Source: Gnetum montanum (Eukaryota > Streptophyta > Gnetopsida > Gnetales > Gnetaceae). From it: a DNA stretch of 64,000 nucleotides. The stretch lies in the NCBI GenBank assembly GCA_015680685.1, contig MNCI01022074.1:224730-288729 (forward strand), read 5' to 3'. Position numbers and translations under genes: made by a program. Within the stretch, counting starts at the first letter, position 1. The number at the start of each line of letters is the position of its first letter. The notes beneath the pieces were generated by a model. It was not told where the DNA came from. It did not search any database and worked only from the letters and a program-made list of their open reading frames with translations. Positions 12,506-23,883 of the stretch are shown piece by piece.

Positions 12506-12545
12506 TGGTGGGGGTGGGGGGGTGGGGTGGTGTGGGGGTGGTGTT
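12506..12545 (+). other. G-run cluster, possible G-quadruplex
   Basis: Four G-runs of 4-7 bases (ggggg, ggggggg, gggg, ggggg) separated by short T/GT spacers occur within 40 bp in otherwise AT-rich DNA. It lies about 340 bp upstream of exon 1 of the antisense gene, so the C-rich strand is that gene's sense strand. Formation of a quadruplex is predicted from the pattern only. Confidence 0.65.
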
Positions 12546-12599
12546 TCCACACTTGGGATTGATGGGAGATAACTTCAGACTTCAAAATTTCAAAATTTT

Positions 12600-15570
12600 G
12601 GTAGTGGGCTCCACCATACGCCTTCACTCTCAGACTTGAAACTACATCAACATTGGTTTTTAATCCCTTGGATATTTAGAATGATATTGAGGCCTTAACT
12701 CCCATGATGCATGCCTCCCACCTTCTGGAACCCTTAAAACCTTACTTTCTTAACATTTTTAGCAACTGTACCTTACCTTGTTTAATCCTAGGCTTCAAAA
12801 GGGGGTTAAACCTAATCAAAACTAGACATCTTGGGTTTCCACATTGGGGAAACACTACCTAGCATGGAGGAAAGGGGGTAACACCCATTATTACCCCCCA
12901 ATGCCCATCTAGCCCAAGTTTAATCCTCAAAGTAAGCCCACATGATCTAGAACCCCTCTAATCATCTTTGGTAGCCCCAGAATCTCATAAAATCTAGTCA
13001 AAAGTGCTGAAAACCTATAGAATTAATGGTTGCATCATAGAGAAGGCCTCATCCATCCTAAATATCCAAACTCTAGTATGGTTGCATGGAGGGATAATCA
13101 AAATTACATAAATCAATTGCCTAGTAGCCATTTTTCAAGCTTAACACTCCCTCGTAGCCTCTGGTAGCCTAGTTTAAATTTTAGATAAGTTGATTTCTTA
13201 TCCATAGCTTGTTCCACATTAGTAAACACTCCGTGCCCATTTCCTAGTGTGGAGCTAGTTGGAAATCCAAGGGGTATGTAGAAAAATCTAAGTTATGACC
13301 TAAAATAGTGAAATAACCTACTATGATGATTTCTAGACCCTACCGAAATCCTCTAGAGCTTTTAAATGCTCAAAAAGTAGTAAAAAATGATATAAAACTA
13401 CCATCTTGCTCTCATCCATGTTGGGGCCATCATGCCTAGCATGGAAGAATGGGGTTTAATTGCATGAGGCACCTAGGAACCTCCAAACTAGTGAATCTTG
13501 ACACCAAGCATCAACCATCGACACCAAAAATCCTAGAGGCTAATATGCATGGTTGATTGGCTATCAAACTAGCCTAGATCTAATATTCTTTATTCATCCA
13601 CACTAGGGGAGATCTCTTCCAGACTACCCAATGTGCAAATAAGGTGGATGTAGCTAGGAAGGTTAGTGGGGGGTTCCAAATGCATGAAAATAACATCTAA
13701 TTTCCTTGAACTAACATTAGAACTTTGATAGCCCTTCTAGAAATCACTAGAATGCCAAAAATTAATAAAAATAAATTTCCTAAGATTCTTCCACATTAGG
13801 GAGGACCTCATCCATATTGGAAATCTTAGCCCCAGTAGGGATGGACGGGGTAGAAAAAGCCAAAACTATTGAAGTTTGCATAGAAACTAACTTTTAGAAG
13901 CAACCCATCTATTCCAGAACCCTTTGGACTTCTAGAAGTTACCTACAACAATCCAAAATTTCTCCTCTTGGTTCTGTAGGTTAAGAAGGACCCTATCCAT
14001 GTTGAACATTCTAATTCTAGTGTGGATGGAGAAAGGGAAGCACAAAAACGCTCTCACAACAATCAAAATGACTAGATTTTTACTCTAGGCATTGATAATC
14101 AACACTAGAAACCCTATGGACATGCATGCATAGCCAAAACTATCAAAAAATAGCCAAAAGCTAGCCCCCTTAATCTTCCACACTGAGCATAGGAACTACA
14201 GTGTGGAAGAAAAGAGGGGACATCATAAACCATCTAACAACCATTGAAATGAAAAAATTTTGACCCTAGGTATCAACAATCAAAACTAGCAATCCTGGAG
14301 ACATACATGCATGGCTAGAAGTGATAAAAAATTAGCAAAAAATAGAGTTCCTTGGTTCTTCCATGCTAGGAGCCACCTCTTCCATTCTAGCTAGCATGGA
14401 AGCAAGAGGAACTTTGTGGGGACTCAAAAATAACCCTTATACACCTCAAATTGATAGTAAACAACCTTGTGTACATCCTAGGATCATGTTTGCACCTTCC
14501 AAGTCCCTCAAGACATGCAAAACTAACCTCAAGAGGTCAAAAATCTATCTCCTTGATCTTCCTAATTGGATCCACATTGGTTTCTCCATTCCCAACATGG
14601 AAAAATGGGGGGCAGCCAAAGAACCACTTAGGAAAACCTAAAACTACCAAAATTTGACCTAATGCCCTAGCCCTTGACCCTAGTAACTTTGGAAGCTAAC
14701 ATGAATAGTCAATTGTGATCCAAATTGGACTAGATTTGGCATTCATATTTCATCCATGCTAGAGAAAATTCCTTCTATGTTGGATAGTATGAAAATAGGG
14801 GGTGAGGCTACTTTTCCACTTTTGGTGATAAGATGACATTCCTGGAGACAAAAAATCTATACTAGAGAAGCCTAGGACATCATAGCCTTAAAATTATGCT
14901 CATTTGATTTCATTTTGACCTTCAAAACTCATTCCTTCCAATCTTTCATTTTAGAGAAAATCCCTTAGGGTGGGGGATGAAACCTTAGATGTCCTTAATA
15001 GCGTTCTAAACATGACCAAAATCAACCTGAAACTTGGAAAATCATGACCTACAACCCTAGGAGTGTAGAAACTTGGTTGATGTACTTCCAAACCATCTAA
15101 AAACTATGGAACAAGTGTTTCCACATTGTTCCACATTGGGGATGCTAGAGGGAAAGAAATTTCAACTTATTTTTAGACTTGAAATTGACTCAAATGTCTT
15201 CAAAATGAAGCTAGGAGATGGATAACTCCCAGATCTAGGTTCCAACTACTAGTTGGACCTTGTTTAACCTTGTTTTGACTTTGATTTTGATTCTCCATGC
15301 TAAGCCCCCCTCCTTCCACATTGGCCAACATGGAAACAAGAGGCAGGGGGTGGGGGGAGTTTCAAAACCTAGTTTTTGGTCTTTACCAACCTTTGGAGTG
15401 TCCAATTTTGATAGATCTAGCCTTGCACTCCCTTAGGAAGGCCCTAGAACCTTAATTTTTGACATATGGATGCTCAAAACATACTTTTCTAGGTTTCCAC
15501 TCTAAGGGTAACTCCTTCCATGTTGGCTAGCATGGAGATAGGGGGGCCCGAGCATGGAAGCTGTAGAACT
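12600..15570. repeat. About 190-bp degenerate tandem array with inverted-repeat cores
   Basis: About fifteen diverged units follow each other with cores near 12810, 13055, 13210, 13405, 13590, 13785, 13975, 14170, 14355, 14565, 14745, 14935, 15120, 15300 and 15490. Each core resembles cttccacattg...agcatggaagaaaggggg and is an inverted repeat. At 14171 the arms are CTTCCACACTG/CAGTGTGGAAG and at 14357 CTTCCATGCTAG/CTAGCATGGAAG, both perfect. Between cores the units share a catgcatgg-type segment and runs like ccaaaactatcaaaaaatag. The array lies upstream of exon 1 of the antisense gene. It may belong to the U3 of a Tat LTR, since the F1 3' LTR has related motifs at 31290-31470. No gene is seen here. 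Confidence 0.8.
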
Positions 15571-15639
15571 CTTGATTTTTAGGTCTAAACAACCTAGAAA
15601 CAACCTTGATTGATGCCCAAAATTACATAATAGCCTTAT

Positions 15640-16170
15640 AGCCTAAAACCATGGTCAATTAACACCTAACACTAGAAACACCTAATTCTTTTTTACCTAT
15701 ATTAGCCAAATTCATCATATGTATCTTGTTTTGCTTAATTTGACCTTATTAGATGATGTTTTGACTTGTTTTTGGTCTTGTATTTTATTATTGACCTTCT
15801 TGGCCTATTATGACCTTTACATAGCCTTATATTTTCTTTTTTTTCCTCTTTTTATTCTTTTATTGGTATTAAATAGTTGGGCTCACTATGGTCTTAAACT
15901 AGTATCATGGCCAACTAAGGCCTAAAACTAACAAAACTGTGATTCTTGTTGATCATTTGTAGCCTTATTTCTCATACTTCACTTTGTTTGGCCTTTATTT
16001 GGCCCTTATTGCACTTTACTTGTTTTCTTTTATCCTATTTATAACCTTGGATGACCTTGTTTGCATTAGAATAACATGTATTTGCATAATTTTATAACAA
16101 TTTAGCATTGATTATTTACTTTTACCCAGGTGACACTTAATATTCTTTTGGTTGATATATAGGAATTAAG
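15640..16170 (+). other. Spacer before reverse transcriptase, with possible splice acceptor
   Basis: The text here is T-rich and resembles 6100-6400 (long T/pyrimidine runs, cctttttccctatg-like phrases) and is followed by two GGCCTTAAACTAG motifs (15885-15930). It ends at 16150-16170 with a pyrimidine-rich tract and gatatatag|gaattaag, after which the pol reading frame begins. Ogre/Tat elements are known to have an intron between protease and reverse transcriptase. I infer that this is its 3' part, split from its 5' part by the 6.6-15.6 kb material. Confidence 0.45.
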
Positions 16171-16174
16171 TATG

Positions 16175-17900
16175 AGTACCTAAGAGAAAATTCATCTATA
16201 TTTGTGCCTACATGGATCCCATGGTGATGTAACATGGTATATCAAACTTGATTGCCTAGATCTTGAGCTTGAGAGTCTTGTTGATTACATAGCCTTGATA
16301 GAGAAACCTCTAGAATGGCCTGAAATCCTACTCAAAACCCTTGAATTAGAGGTGGGTGACATATCCAAAGACTCTTTGGTTGAGGTTCCTGTCACAACAT
16401 ACAGTGGTAAGGAGAAAACCCTTAAACTAAGTTCATCATTAGAACCTCAATAGGCTCAAGACATCACCAAGGTCCTACAAGGAAATGTTAAGGAATTTAC
16501 TTGGTCATCTAAGGATATGCTAGGCGTAGGCTTGCATCTAGTGCAACACAACATCATACTTGACCCTAGCATTAGACCAATTGAGTAGAAAGTGCATAAA
16601 ATTAGACCTGATTTGGCCTTGGCAGCTCATGATAAGATCTCAAAGCTATACCAAGCTGGTTTCATTAGGGCTATTGACTATGTAGAATGGGTGTTCAACA
16701 CAGTGGTAGTTCCTAAGAAAAATGAGAGTATCTACATTTGCATTGATTTCTGAGACCTAAATAAGGCAACCATCAAGGATAACTTTGCCCTACCTAGTAT
16801 TGATCAACTTATCGATATTAGGGCAAGACATGCCTTATTGTCCTTTATGGTAGGATTCTTAGGATACAACTCGAGTAGGATCAACCTAGAGCATTAACTT
16901 AGCATGACCTTTATAACCCCTTGGGGTACTTTTTGCTATACTGTGGTGTGATTTGCCCTGAAGAACATGAGAGCAACCTATCAACTAGCCATGACCTATA
17001 TCTTTAGTGATTACATGCTAGGTTAACTCAACCATTATGTAGATAATATAGTTATTATGTTCAAAGTGGTCAATGACCATGCTAATGACCTAGACCTTGT
17101 GTTTAAATGATGCCTCAAGTCTGAGCTTAGGCTCAACCCCAAGAAATGTGTCTTTGGTGTCAAGATTGGTAATATGCTTGACTTTGTAATTTTTGAACCA
17201 AGGATTCGTGTCAATATTGATAAGGCTAAGGCCATATCGAAATTAGTAGCACTTACCAACCTTAAGAAGCTTCAAGGTTTACAAGGAAGATTGTAGTTTA
17301 TTCATAGGTTTATTACTAGGCTTACAGATAAATTACAACCCATGCAACACTTGCTTAAGAAAAGGGTTCACTATGAGTGGATGGGTCAATGCTAAAAGGC
17401 CTTTGAAAACCTTAAGTAATAGTTGGTGCAATTGCCAACGGTCTATTTTCTACCAGAGGGTAAACTATTTTACATCTACCTTGCCATCTTTCACACATCC
17501 ATTGCCTTTCTACTCTATCAGAAATGTGATGATGGAGCAGAGATGCCAGTATACTACCTTAGTCGTGCATTAGTTTCCCACGAGATCCAATACACTAAAG
17601 TGAAGAAGTATTTTATAGAACTGGTCTTCTCATTGAAGAAGTGGAGACAGTACCTTTTTAGAAGCCAAGTTGACATCATTTATAGAGATAACATGCTCAT
17701 AGCAATAATGACAAAAATCTATGAAAGTAGTCGTATAGCCCAATGGAAAGCCATAACTACGGAGTTTGACCTTCATTATATCTCTCAATCCTCAACAAAA
17801 TGTCAAGCTATAGTCATACAACTCATAGTGTCACCTATTGATGACCAAGCAACCATAGATCTTGAGTTCCTTAATGAGCACATTAATGTAATTAGCTAAG
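16175..17900 (+). pseudogene. pol: Reverse transcriptase and RNase H of F1
   Basis: This is the polymerase part of a Tat-like pol, which would copy element RNA into DNA and remove the RNA strand. RT begins with a spaced region (EFTWSSKDMLG, about 16495) and KLYQAGFIRAIDYVEWV (about 16645). It continues through TPWGTFCY (about 16916) to the active-site box HYVDNIVIM (about 17035), where the usual YVDD has become YVDN. RNase H is unusually well kept as a 158-codon open stretch (17423-17899) with AEMPVYYLSRALVSHEIQYT and SRIAQWKAITTEFDLHYI, typical of the Tat type. About ten stops interrupt the RT part. The D-to-N change alone would abolish polymerase activity. Confidence 0.85.
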
Positions 17901-19089
17901 TACCTAAGGATTATGAGGAAGCCATGTACTTTAACATAGCTTTACCTATCCATGAGGCTAGTGTCGCTACCATCATAACATTTCCATATAGTGAAATCTA
18001 AACTTTCACCTATCCTTTTGAGTTTTCATGCGAAAACAACATAGTAGAGTATGAGGGTTTGATTAGAGGGATGATGGTAGCTTGTGACCTAGTAATTAGA
18101 TGATTATTGATCAAAGGAAATTCACAACTTGTGGTTAACCAAGGAACTGAGATTTATGCATGTAAAGAAAAATACTTACAACCTTACTATAACCTAGGGA
18201 AGAAATTGTTACAACTATTCATAAATGTTGATATCTAGCATGTATCTTAAAATGAAAATTCCATTACAATTGCAACGTTAGCCCTTAGTGTGATGCCAAA
18301 TGTGTTTAGTAAGTTACCCAACTTAATAGTGGACTGTGCTATATCCATCACGTAGAATGTTGAGGATACCTTTGTGGCCATTCTTCATACTACTTTTTCT
18401 AGGGAGTGTTATGATGATATCAAGTTTTATTGTATGCGTGATGAATCATCACAAGGCCTGACTACTTAAAAGGATGTTGTCTGTAAGTGATTGAAGTAGT
18501 ATGTCATTGTAGGTGATAACACATGATGCCAACAATCGTATGATGGCATATCACTAAAGTTCTTAGGTAAAACTAAAGCCAAAATGGTCCTAGAGAAGGT
18601 TCACAGGGGTGTTTGTGGGGGACATATAGGACCTAGAGCTATAGTTGCTAAGATTAGATGGTAGGCTATTATTGGCCTTATATAGAGAAGATTGTCTGTA
18701 GAAGGTTAACCCTTGTAACACATGACAATGGCATAACAACTTCATAAATGTGCTATCAACTAAGTTGCACACAACTCAAATCACTTGGCCATTTTAATGA
18801 TGGGGGTTGGATATCTGGATCTATAATGCCTAAGTCTTTAACAGGACATATCTTCATAATCACTACAACTGAATACTTTACCATGTGGGTGGAGGCTATT
18901 TTCCTAAGGAAGACTACATTTGAACAAGTTTGTAAATTCATCCTAGAAAATATTGTAGCCCATTTCAACATACCCATGATCATAGTTATAGACAATGAAC
19001 CATAATTTAGTAGCCAAGAAATGAAATATTTCTATCACAACCTAGGCATCAAGCATGCTTTCTCATTGCCTTATTATCCTCAAGCCAAT
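17901..19089 (+). pseudogene. pol: Second (archaeal-type) RNase H and integrase of F1, cut by A1
   Basis: After a linker, FEFSCENNIVEYEGLIRGM and KGNSQLVVNQ (about 18015-18140) are the signature of the extra archaeal-type RNase H found in Tat/Ogre elements; the GDSQ Asp is now Asn. Integrase follows: a zinc-binding remnant (VHRGVCGGHIGPRAIVAKIRW, about 18598), part of the catalytic core (TEYFTMWVEA, about 18870) and VIDNEP (about 18985), ending at the conserved YYPQAN (19072-19089). A1 inserted one codon later, before the third catalytic residue. The integrase C-terminus is not found after A1, so it was lost with the right end of A1. Confidence 0.85.
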
Positions 19090-19979
19090 TGATAAGTCAC
19101 ATTATTGGGCCACATCAATGGGATGTTGTCGATGTGACCCCATTGATGGAATCTTGTCGATGTGATCTTGTTGATGCAGGGTTTGATCCATTGATGTGTA
19201 CTTGCTGATGGGACATCCTATCTCCACCTATAAACATGCATCCACTCACTGCATTTATGGTAATCTTTTCATAGTTGTAGCGAAGCACTTGCAGTTTGTT
19301 CTTTTAGAAGTTAGAATATTTTTTGAGTGGCTATAGTAGGAGTCAAAGAGTGTATAGGTCTTTATTCAAACATTGTTACACTTGAGCACTTCAGTGTTAA
19401 TGACAATAAAGGTGACCTCTTCTAATAAACCTTGCAACACTTGGACTAGATTAATTATTTACTTAAGCATTTAGTCATCATGCTATTTACCTTAGTGTTT
19501 TTAAGTAATTAAGTAAGTAATTAATTAATATAGATTAAATAGTAGCACATAAGTCTGACCACTTTGAGCATATGCTTAATGCTTGGTAATCCCAATAATG
19601 CTTAACATGTGGTAACCCATTAGTATTGTAACATGTTCAGGATGTGTGTGGCAAGTGGGAATGGAAGCTTATGTTAGGATTAGTTAGATATTAGCTAGTA
19701 ATTAGATTAGTTAAATGTTAAATTAATTTATTATTTATTGCTATTCTTAGATGACTTAATTCATAAAACATAAAATGATAAAAATCATGTGCCTTAGTTA
19801 CACTTAACCATACATTTGCACTTTACAAGTGGAACTGGGAAGACAACAATTGCAATAGTTAGTTTCAACTCCTAGAACTAGTGTACTTACGAACCTAAAT
19901 TTTTTGGAATTTAACCAGATTGCTGAGTGAACACTAGTGATTCATATGGTTGGACATAGGGTATACTCATCGCTCATCA
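19090..19979 (+). mobile_element. 5' LTR of A1
   Basis: Bounds are tgataag (19090) and cgctcatca (19979). U3 begins with an array of atcaatg / catcgat-like words in both orientations (19112-19210), then a TATA-like cctataaacatg near 19219. The body is similar to the LTR at 29310-29891 (shared tagaatattttttgagtg-like and gcttaatgcttggtaa-like segments) and to C's LTRs outside U3. Confidence 0.9.
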
Positions 19980-19980
19980 T

Positions 19981-19998
19981 TGGTGTCATTTCTAGGGA
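19981..19998 (+). other. Primer-binding site of A1
   Basis: TGGTGTCATTTCTAGGGA follows the LTR end after one base. It is a decayed tRNA-Asp primer site, aligned base for base with those of G, B and C. Confidence 0.8.
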
Positions 19999-20133
19999 TC
20001 TTAGTTAGCTACATGTGTTATCTAAGACTTAGTGAAAAATTATTCGGCATCATTGGATTGAACCTTAAAGTCATAATCATTCTAATAATAATAATAATTA
20101 TAAAAAGAACATTGATTTTTCATGTAATCTAAA

Positions 20134-20860
20134 ATGTCTTCTTCTCATAGGGATGATTCTCCACCTAAGTTTCAGCACACATCCAATCAAAGGAATGAAT
20201 TATCAAATTAGCCAATGCCCCAACAATGCTAAGTGGTATATACTCATCTTGATGAGTATTTGCCCAAATTCACCTTTGTCCTAAATTAGGATGATTAAAT
20301 GTGATGGAGGAATATGAAGGAAAACATTGTGTTGTTGCAAATCGATTAGTTCCTGTGATGCTCCAACAAACTCTTATGAGGTTGGGCATCCAAGGGCTCT
20401 ATGCTGAGTACGTTATGCAAGATCATGACTCTAGGGATTACCATCCCACTAAAGCACAATGTAAAATAGATTGACAATAGGAGAAGTGCTATGTAGCTTT
20501 GAATGGAAAATGGTTCAATAATCCCTTATTCCTACTAGGCCAATAGGACAATGAGGATTCCTTCTTTGGGGATTCTCAATTCACTAACTCTCCTCACCTT
20601 GGTTTCAATGAAGGAAGCTTGATATAGAATTTATAGTCTATTGTAGACAATCCTAGTTTAGGCAAGAAAAGGTTCCATGATAATGGAGGATCCAAATATG
20701 GGAGTCATGGTAGGAACGAGGATAGGAATCATCAATGTAACAAGCAGAATATAGACTATTGATACAATGGAAATAAGGTGATAAATGGAGAAAGAATGAT
20801 GGAAAGAAGAGAATGGAATGGAGTCTCAAGAACAAGGTGGTGTACAGCCCCTTGTGTATT
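20134..20860 (+). pseudogene. gag: Gag N-terminal part of A1
   Basis: The ATG at 20134 (MSSSHRDDSPPKF) is the family start seen also in C. THLDEYLPKFTFVL at about 20245 matches element G's gag. Frames are broken by stops and frameshifts from about 20290 on. The region near 20690-20780 codes for Gly/Arg/Asn/His-rich sequence like the low-complexity part of C's Gag. The gene stops making sense near 20860, where sequence of element B in the opposite orientation begins. Confidence 0.75.
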
Positions 20861-21141
20861 TATGGTTAATGTGACTTAGTAGATCTCATTCTAAATCTAG
20901 CCTCAAACAATCCACATTTAGTGACTTCACATTAATATACTTGGCCAATCCATCCACTTGAAGTACAGGAATGCTTCCACCAAAGAGTCACCACCATTTT
21001 GAGGAAATGAGAAAGGAAAATTAGGATGTGAGAAAGGGCCTTATTTAGAGGGAAAATGTTTGTTTAGTTCCATAACCAGTGCTTGTAGCCTAGATGATTA
21101 TTTTGTTTAAGGGGTGTGCTTTGAATTCTCACTTTTTTTTT

Positions 21142-21516
21142 NNNNNNNNNNNNNNNNNNNNNNNNNNNNNNNNNNNNNNNNNNNNNNNNNNNNNNNNNNN
21201 NNNNNNNNNNNNNNNNNNNNNNNNNNNNNNNNNNNNNNNNNNNNNNNNNNNNNNNNNNNNNNNNNNNNNNNNNNNNNNNNNNNNNNNNNNNNNNNNNNNN
21301 NNNNNNNNNNNNNNNNNNNNNNNNNNNNNNNNNNNNNNNNNNNNNNNNNNNNNNNNNNNNNNNNNNNNNNNNNNNNNNNNNNNNNNNNNNNNNNNNNNNN
21401 NNNNNNNNNNNNNNNNNNNNNNNNNNNNNNNNNNNNNNNNNNNNNNNNNNNNNNNNNNNNNNNNNNNNNNNNNNNNNNNNNNNNNNNNNNNNNNNNNNNN
21501 NNNNNNNNNNNNNNNN
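21142..21516. other. 375-N assembly gap
   Basis: The gap is bounded by a T-run on the left and a run of 20 A on the right. It falls inside B's 3' untranslated region, at the place where C has repeated A-rich tracts (44340-44450). No coding meaning should be attached to reading frames that run through it. Confidence 0.95.
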
Positions 21517-21799
21517 AAAAAAAAAAAAAAAAAAAACAAGAAAAGTTAAAGAAATTTGTAAAACAAAAATGTGTAAAACAAAAAAAAAACTTAAAAAGGA
21601 ACTAAGGGCCTCAATTGATTAGCAGATGTGGCCATCTCCCCCATGACTAAGTTAGGAGGTGCATCTAAGATTTCGATATAGGTGTAGGTTATTCCCTTAG
21701 TTAATTCCATGCACATTGGTGAGTTTCTCTCTTAATCAGCTATCAACCACTAGGTGTCTTCTTATTTTGTGGTTACTACATATAGGCACTATTGTATAT

Positions 21800-22260
21800 T
21801 AATTTCCTGTGCACACTAGTTGCATGTAGGCAATGTTGAACATTTCTACACACCCTATATCACTGTATGTGATGCATGGAACCTTCTTCTCGATCTTCCC
21901 AAATGTGTTCTCCTTAGATATTTTCAGGGAAAGATTGTGGATTCCTAGGCATGCATTTATGGTACTTAGCCATGCCCTTCCTGTTATTATTGGGAAGTCC
22001 CCTTTATCACTGTTTACTTATATCACTAGGAAATTAGTTGGGTATGACCACCCACACATAAGGGTAATGATGTCCTCCACCAATCCCAAGGGAATAGTGA
22101 TGGACTAGTTTGCCAGCTCTAGGAGAATATTACTCTTCCTTAATGGAGGCAGGTTCTAGGATTTGTACATCTCTTGTGATATTAAGTTGACTCCAGAACC
22201 TAAGTCCAGAAGAGCTTTACATGGCTCATTCCTAGTGACTTGGAGATAGATTAGAGGGAT
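21800..22260 (-). pseudogene. pro: Aspartic protease of element B
   Basis: Read leftwards from about 22255, the stretch includes LQVTRNEPCKALLDLGSGVN, then LGLVEDIITL, a GWSYP...FLVI segment and FPIITGRAWLST. This is the Athila-type retropepsin arrangement. The catalytic motif reads D-L-G, which fits the family, while the copies in A1 and C read D-S-S. Three in-frame TAG/TAA codons remain at probable Gln/Trp sites. The frame ends near 21830, shortly before the jump into 3' untranslated sequence. Confidence 0.75.
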
Positions 22261-22299
22261 TCTAGGATCAATGAATTTCCTGGGAAGGTGGCAGACCTT

Positions 22300-23720
22300 A
22301 ATCTAGTCAGTTCCAACATGTGTTATCATAACTGTATGCATTGAGATCGGTGTTTGGTTTGAAGGGAGCTCTAAAGACTTATTTGATGGAGAGGTGTTCA
22401 GAGGTTTAACCGCTTGTGGTTGTGAGGGCTTGGTTGAACTATTGGTTCTGAAGAAAGGTCTTCTCTTCATATGGTTGTCAGAACTAGCATCAGGTTAAAG
22501 ATTTATAACCCTCATGGCATTGCGTTGTTGTGGTTGAGTGGGGAGTTCCCCCTACATTACTGGAGTGGGTGGTAATGGAGCTATTAGTGTGAGAGTTACG
22601 GATGGATTTGGAGGGTGGTATGTCTATGGGTTATCTCCCCTAGGAGAAGGAGTCCTATAATACTCCTACGCTTGGTAGTGATGTTGTGGTGTCATGTGAC
22701 CAATAGAGCCACATGAAGAGATTGGATGCTACACGTAGTAGCCATATAAATCCAGTTGTCGGTAAGGGTATTGTTGCCTTGGTGGTGGCATCCCCCATGA
22801 CTGTGGGTATTGCCACTGTTGATGTTTCTCAACAGGTTGTGGTAGAGTTTCACTTGGATAATATGTTGAAGGTTGGTGGAACTACCTTGGATTACCTTGG
22901 GGATAAGGTAACCATCAGGGTGCTTGCTATTTATTAATTCATAGGTTGAGTGCATATACCCTAGACTCTTATAGATGTGAGATCACTAGGCAACATCCCT
23001 TAGGATGGTCATATTGGCATATCTTACATCCACCATAATTTTCCATGTTTGAATCCACAACCTCTTCGGTGATGGCCATTTTTCCCTTACCCTTGTTATG
23101 TGCATTGTCCACTTATCTCTTTTTCTTTTTGTCATAGTCACTATCTCGCTTCCTAGACTCCTCTACAATTTTAAGAACAGTTTAAAACCTACTATCTAGG
23201 GAGTCCCACATTTGGTCTACCTTTGCTGAAACTTCTGTCATTAATTTTTGAAGTGAAAATTTTTTCCTATTCACCATCTCTTTGAGTGGTGACTCTTCCT
23301 CCTCCTCATAAAATCTCACTCCCCTTTTCTGAAGGGAAGGATCTCAGTTGCATGCTTCTACACTTTCTCTCTTATGTAGCTCCCCTTCTTCCTTGGCTAC
23401 TTTCTCTATCAATCTATGAACTTGATGGGACATAAGCTCTGATAATCTCCCTTGGGCATATGTTCCAAGGGTTCTCCTTGTTTCATGCCTAAGTCCATCC
23501 ACAAGATGACGTAGTTGATCCCGCTGCAAATAACCATGGCCAGGACAATGATGTAACAGTGCATAATAGTGGTCCATGGTAGCATCCAAGGGTTCATGAT
23601 TTCCCTACTTCCATCCTTGGATTTGCTTTTGTAGGTTAGACACTTAGGAGTATGTTTGCTACTTATCATTAAACAGTTCTAACATTGTACTCCACCTTCG
23701 AATGGATTCCAGTTCTAAGG
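22300..23720 (-). pseudogene. gag: Gag C-terminal two-thirds of element B
   Basis: The frame begins abruptly after the leader in the middle of the capsid region and runs leftwards. The stretch from 23589 to 23344 is open for 81 codons and contains YYALLHHCPGHGYLQRDQLR and GRLSELMSHQVHRLIEK, which aligns with C at 38778-38950 and is typical of Retrotrans_gag capsids. Later parts (about 23060-23010) hold a Cys/His-rich remnant comparable to C's CDIC...HENPKGCCP at 39315. A Pro/Gln/Tyr-rich tail follows (22500-22900). The missing N-terminal part means this copy could not have made a normal Gag. Confidence 0.7.
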
Positions 23721-23864
23721 ATGGGTACAAGCTTTATCTTCCCTTATGTTTGGTGTGCGATGTACCATTGTCTTATCTTCCCTTAATTAACCCTAAGGGT
23801 TCATTTTGAAGTTCCAATGATATGGATGATTTCCTATGTTCTACGTAGCGCACAAACAACTAAG

Positions 23865-23882
23865 TCCCTGATAACGGCGCCA
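23865..23882 (-). other. Primer-binding site of element B
   Basis: Minus strand TGGCGCCGTTATCAGGGA, one base from the LTR end at 23884. It keeps the CpG bases of the tRNA-Asp-type site that A1, C and G have lost, consistent with a younger copy. Confidence 0.88.
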
Positions 23883-23883
23883 A

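Noticed and set aside
12600-15570. Centromeric satellite array
   Set aside because: The ~190-bp period invites this, but units are strongly diverged, only about fifteen, and embedded in a retroelement.
21094-21605. Long open frames of 136-163 codons
   Set aside because: They run through the 375-N gap and its A/T-rich edges; there is no real sequence behind them.
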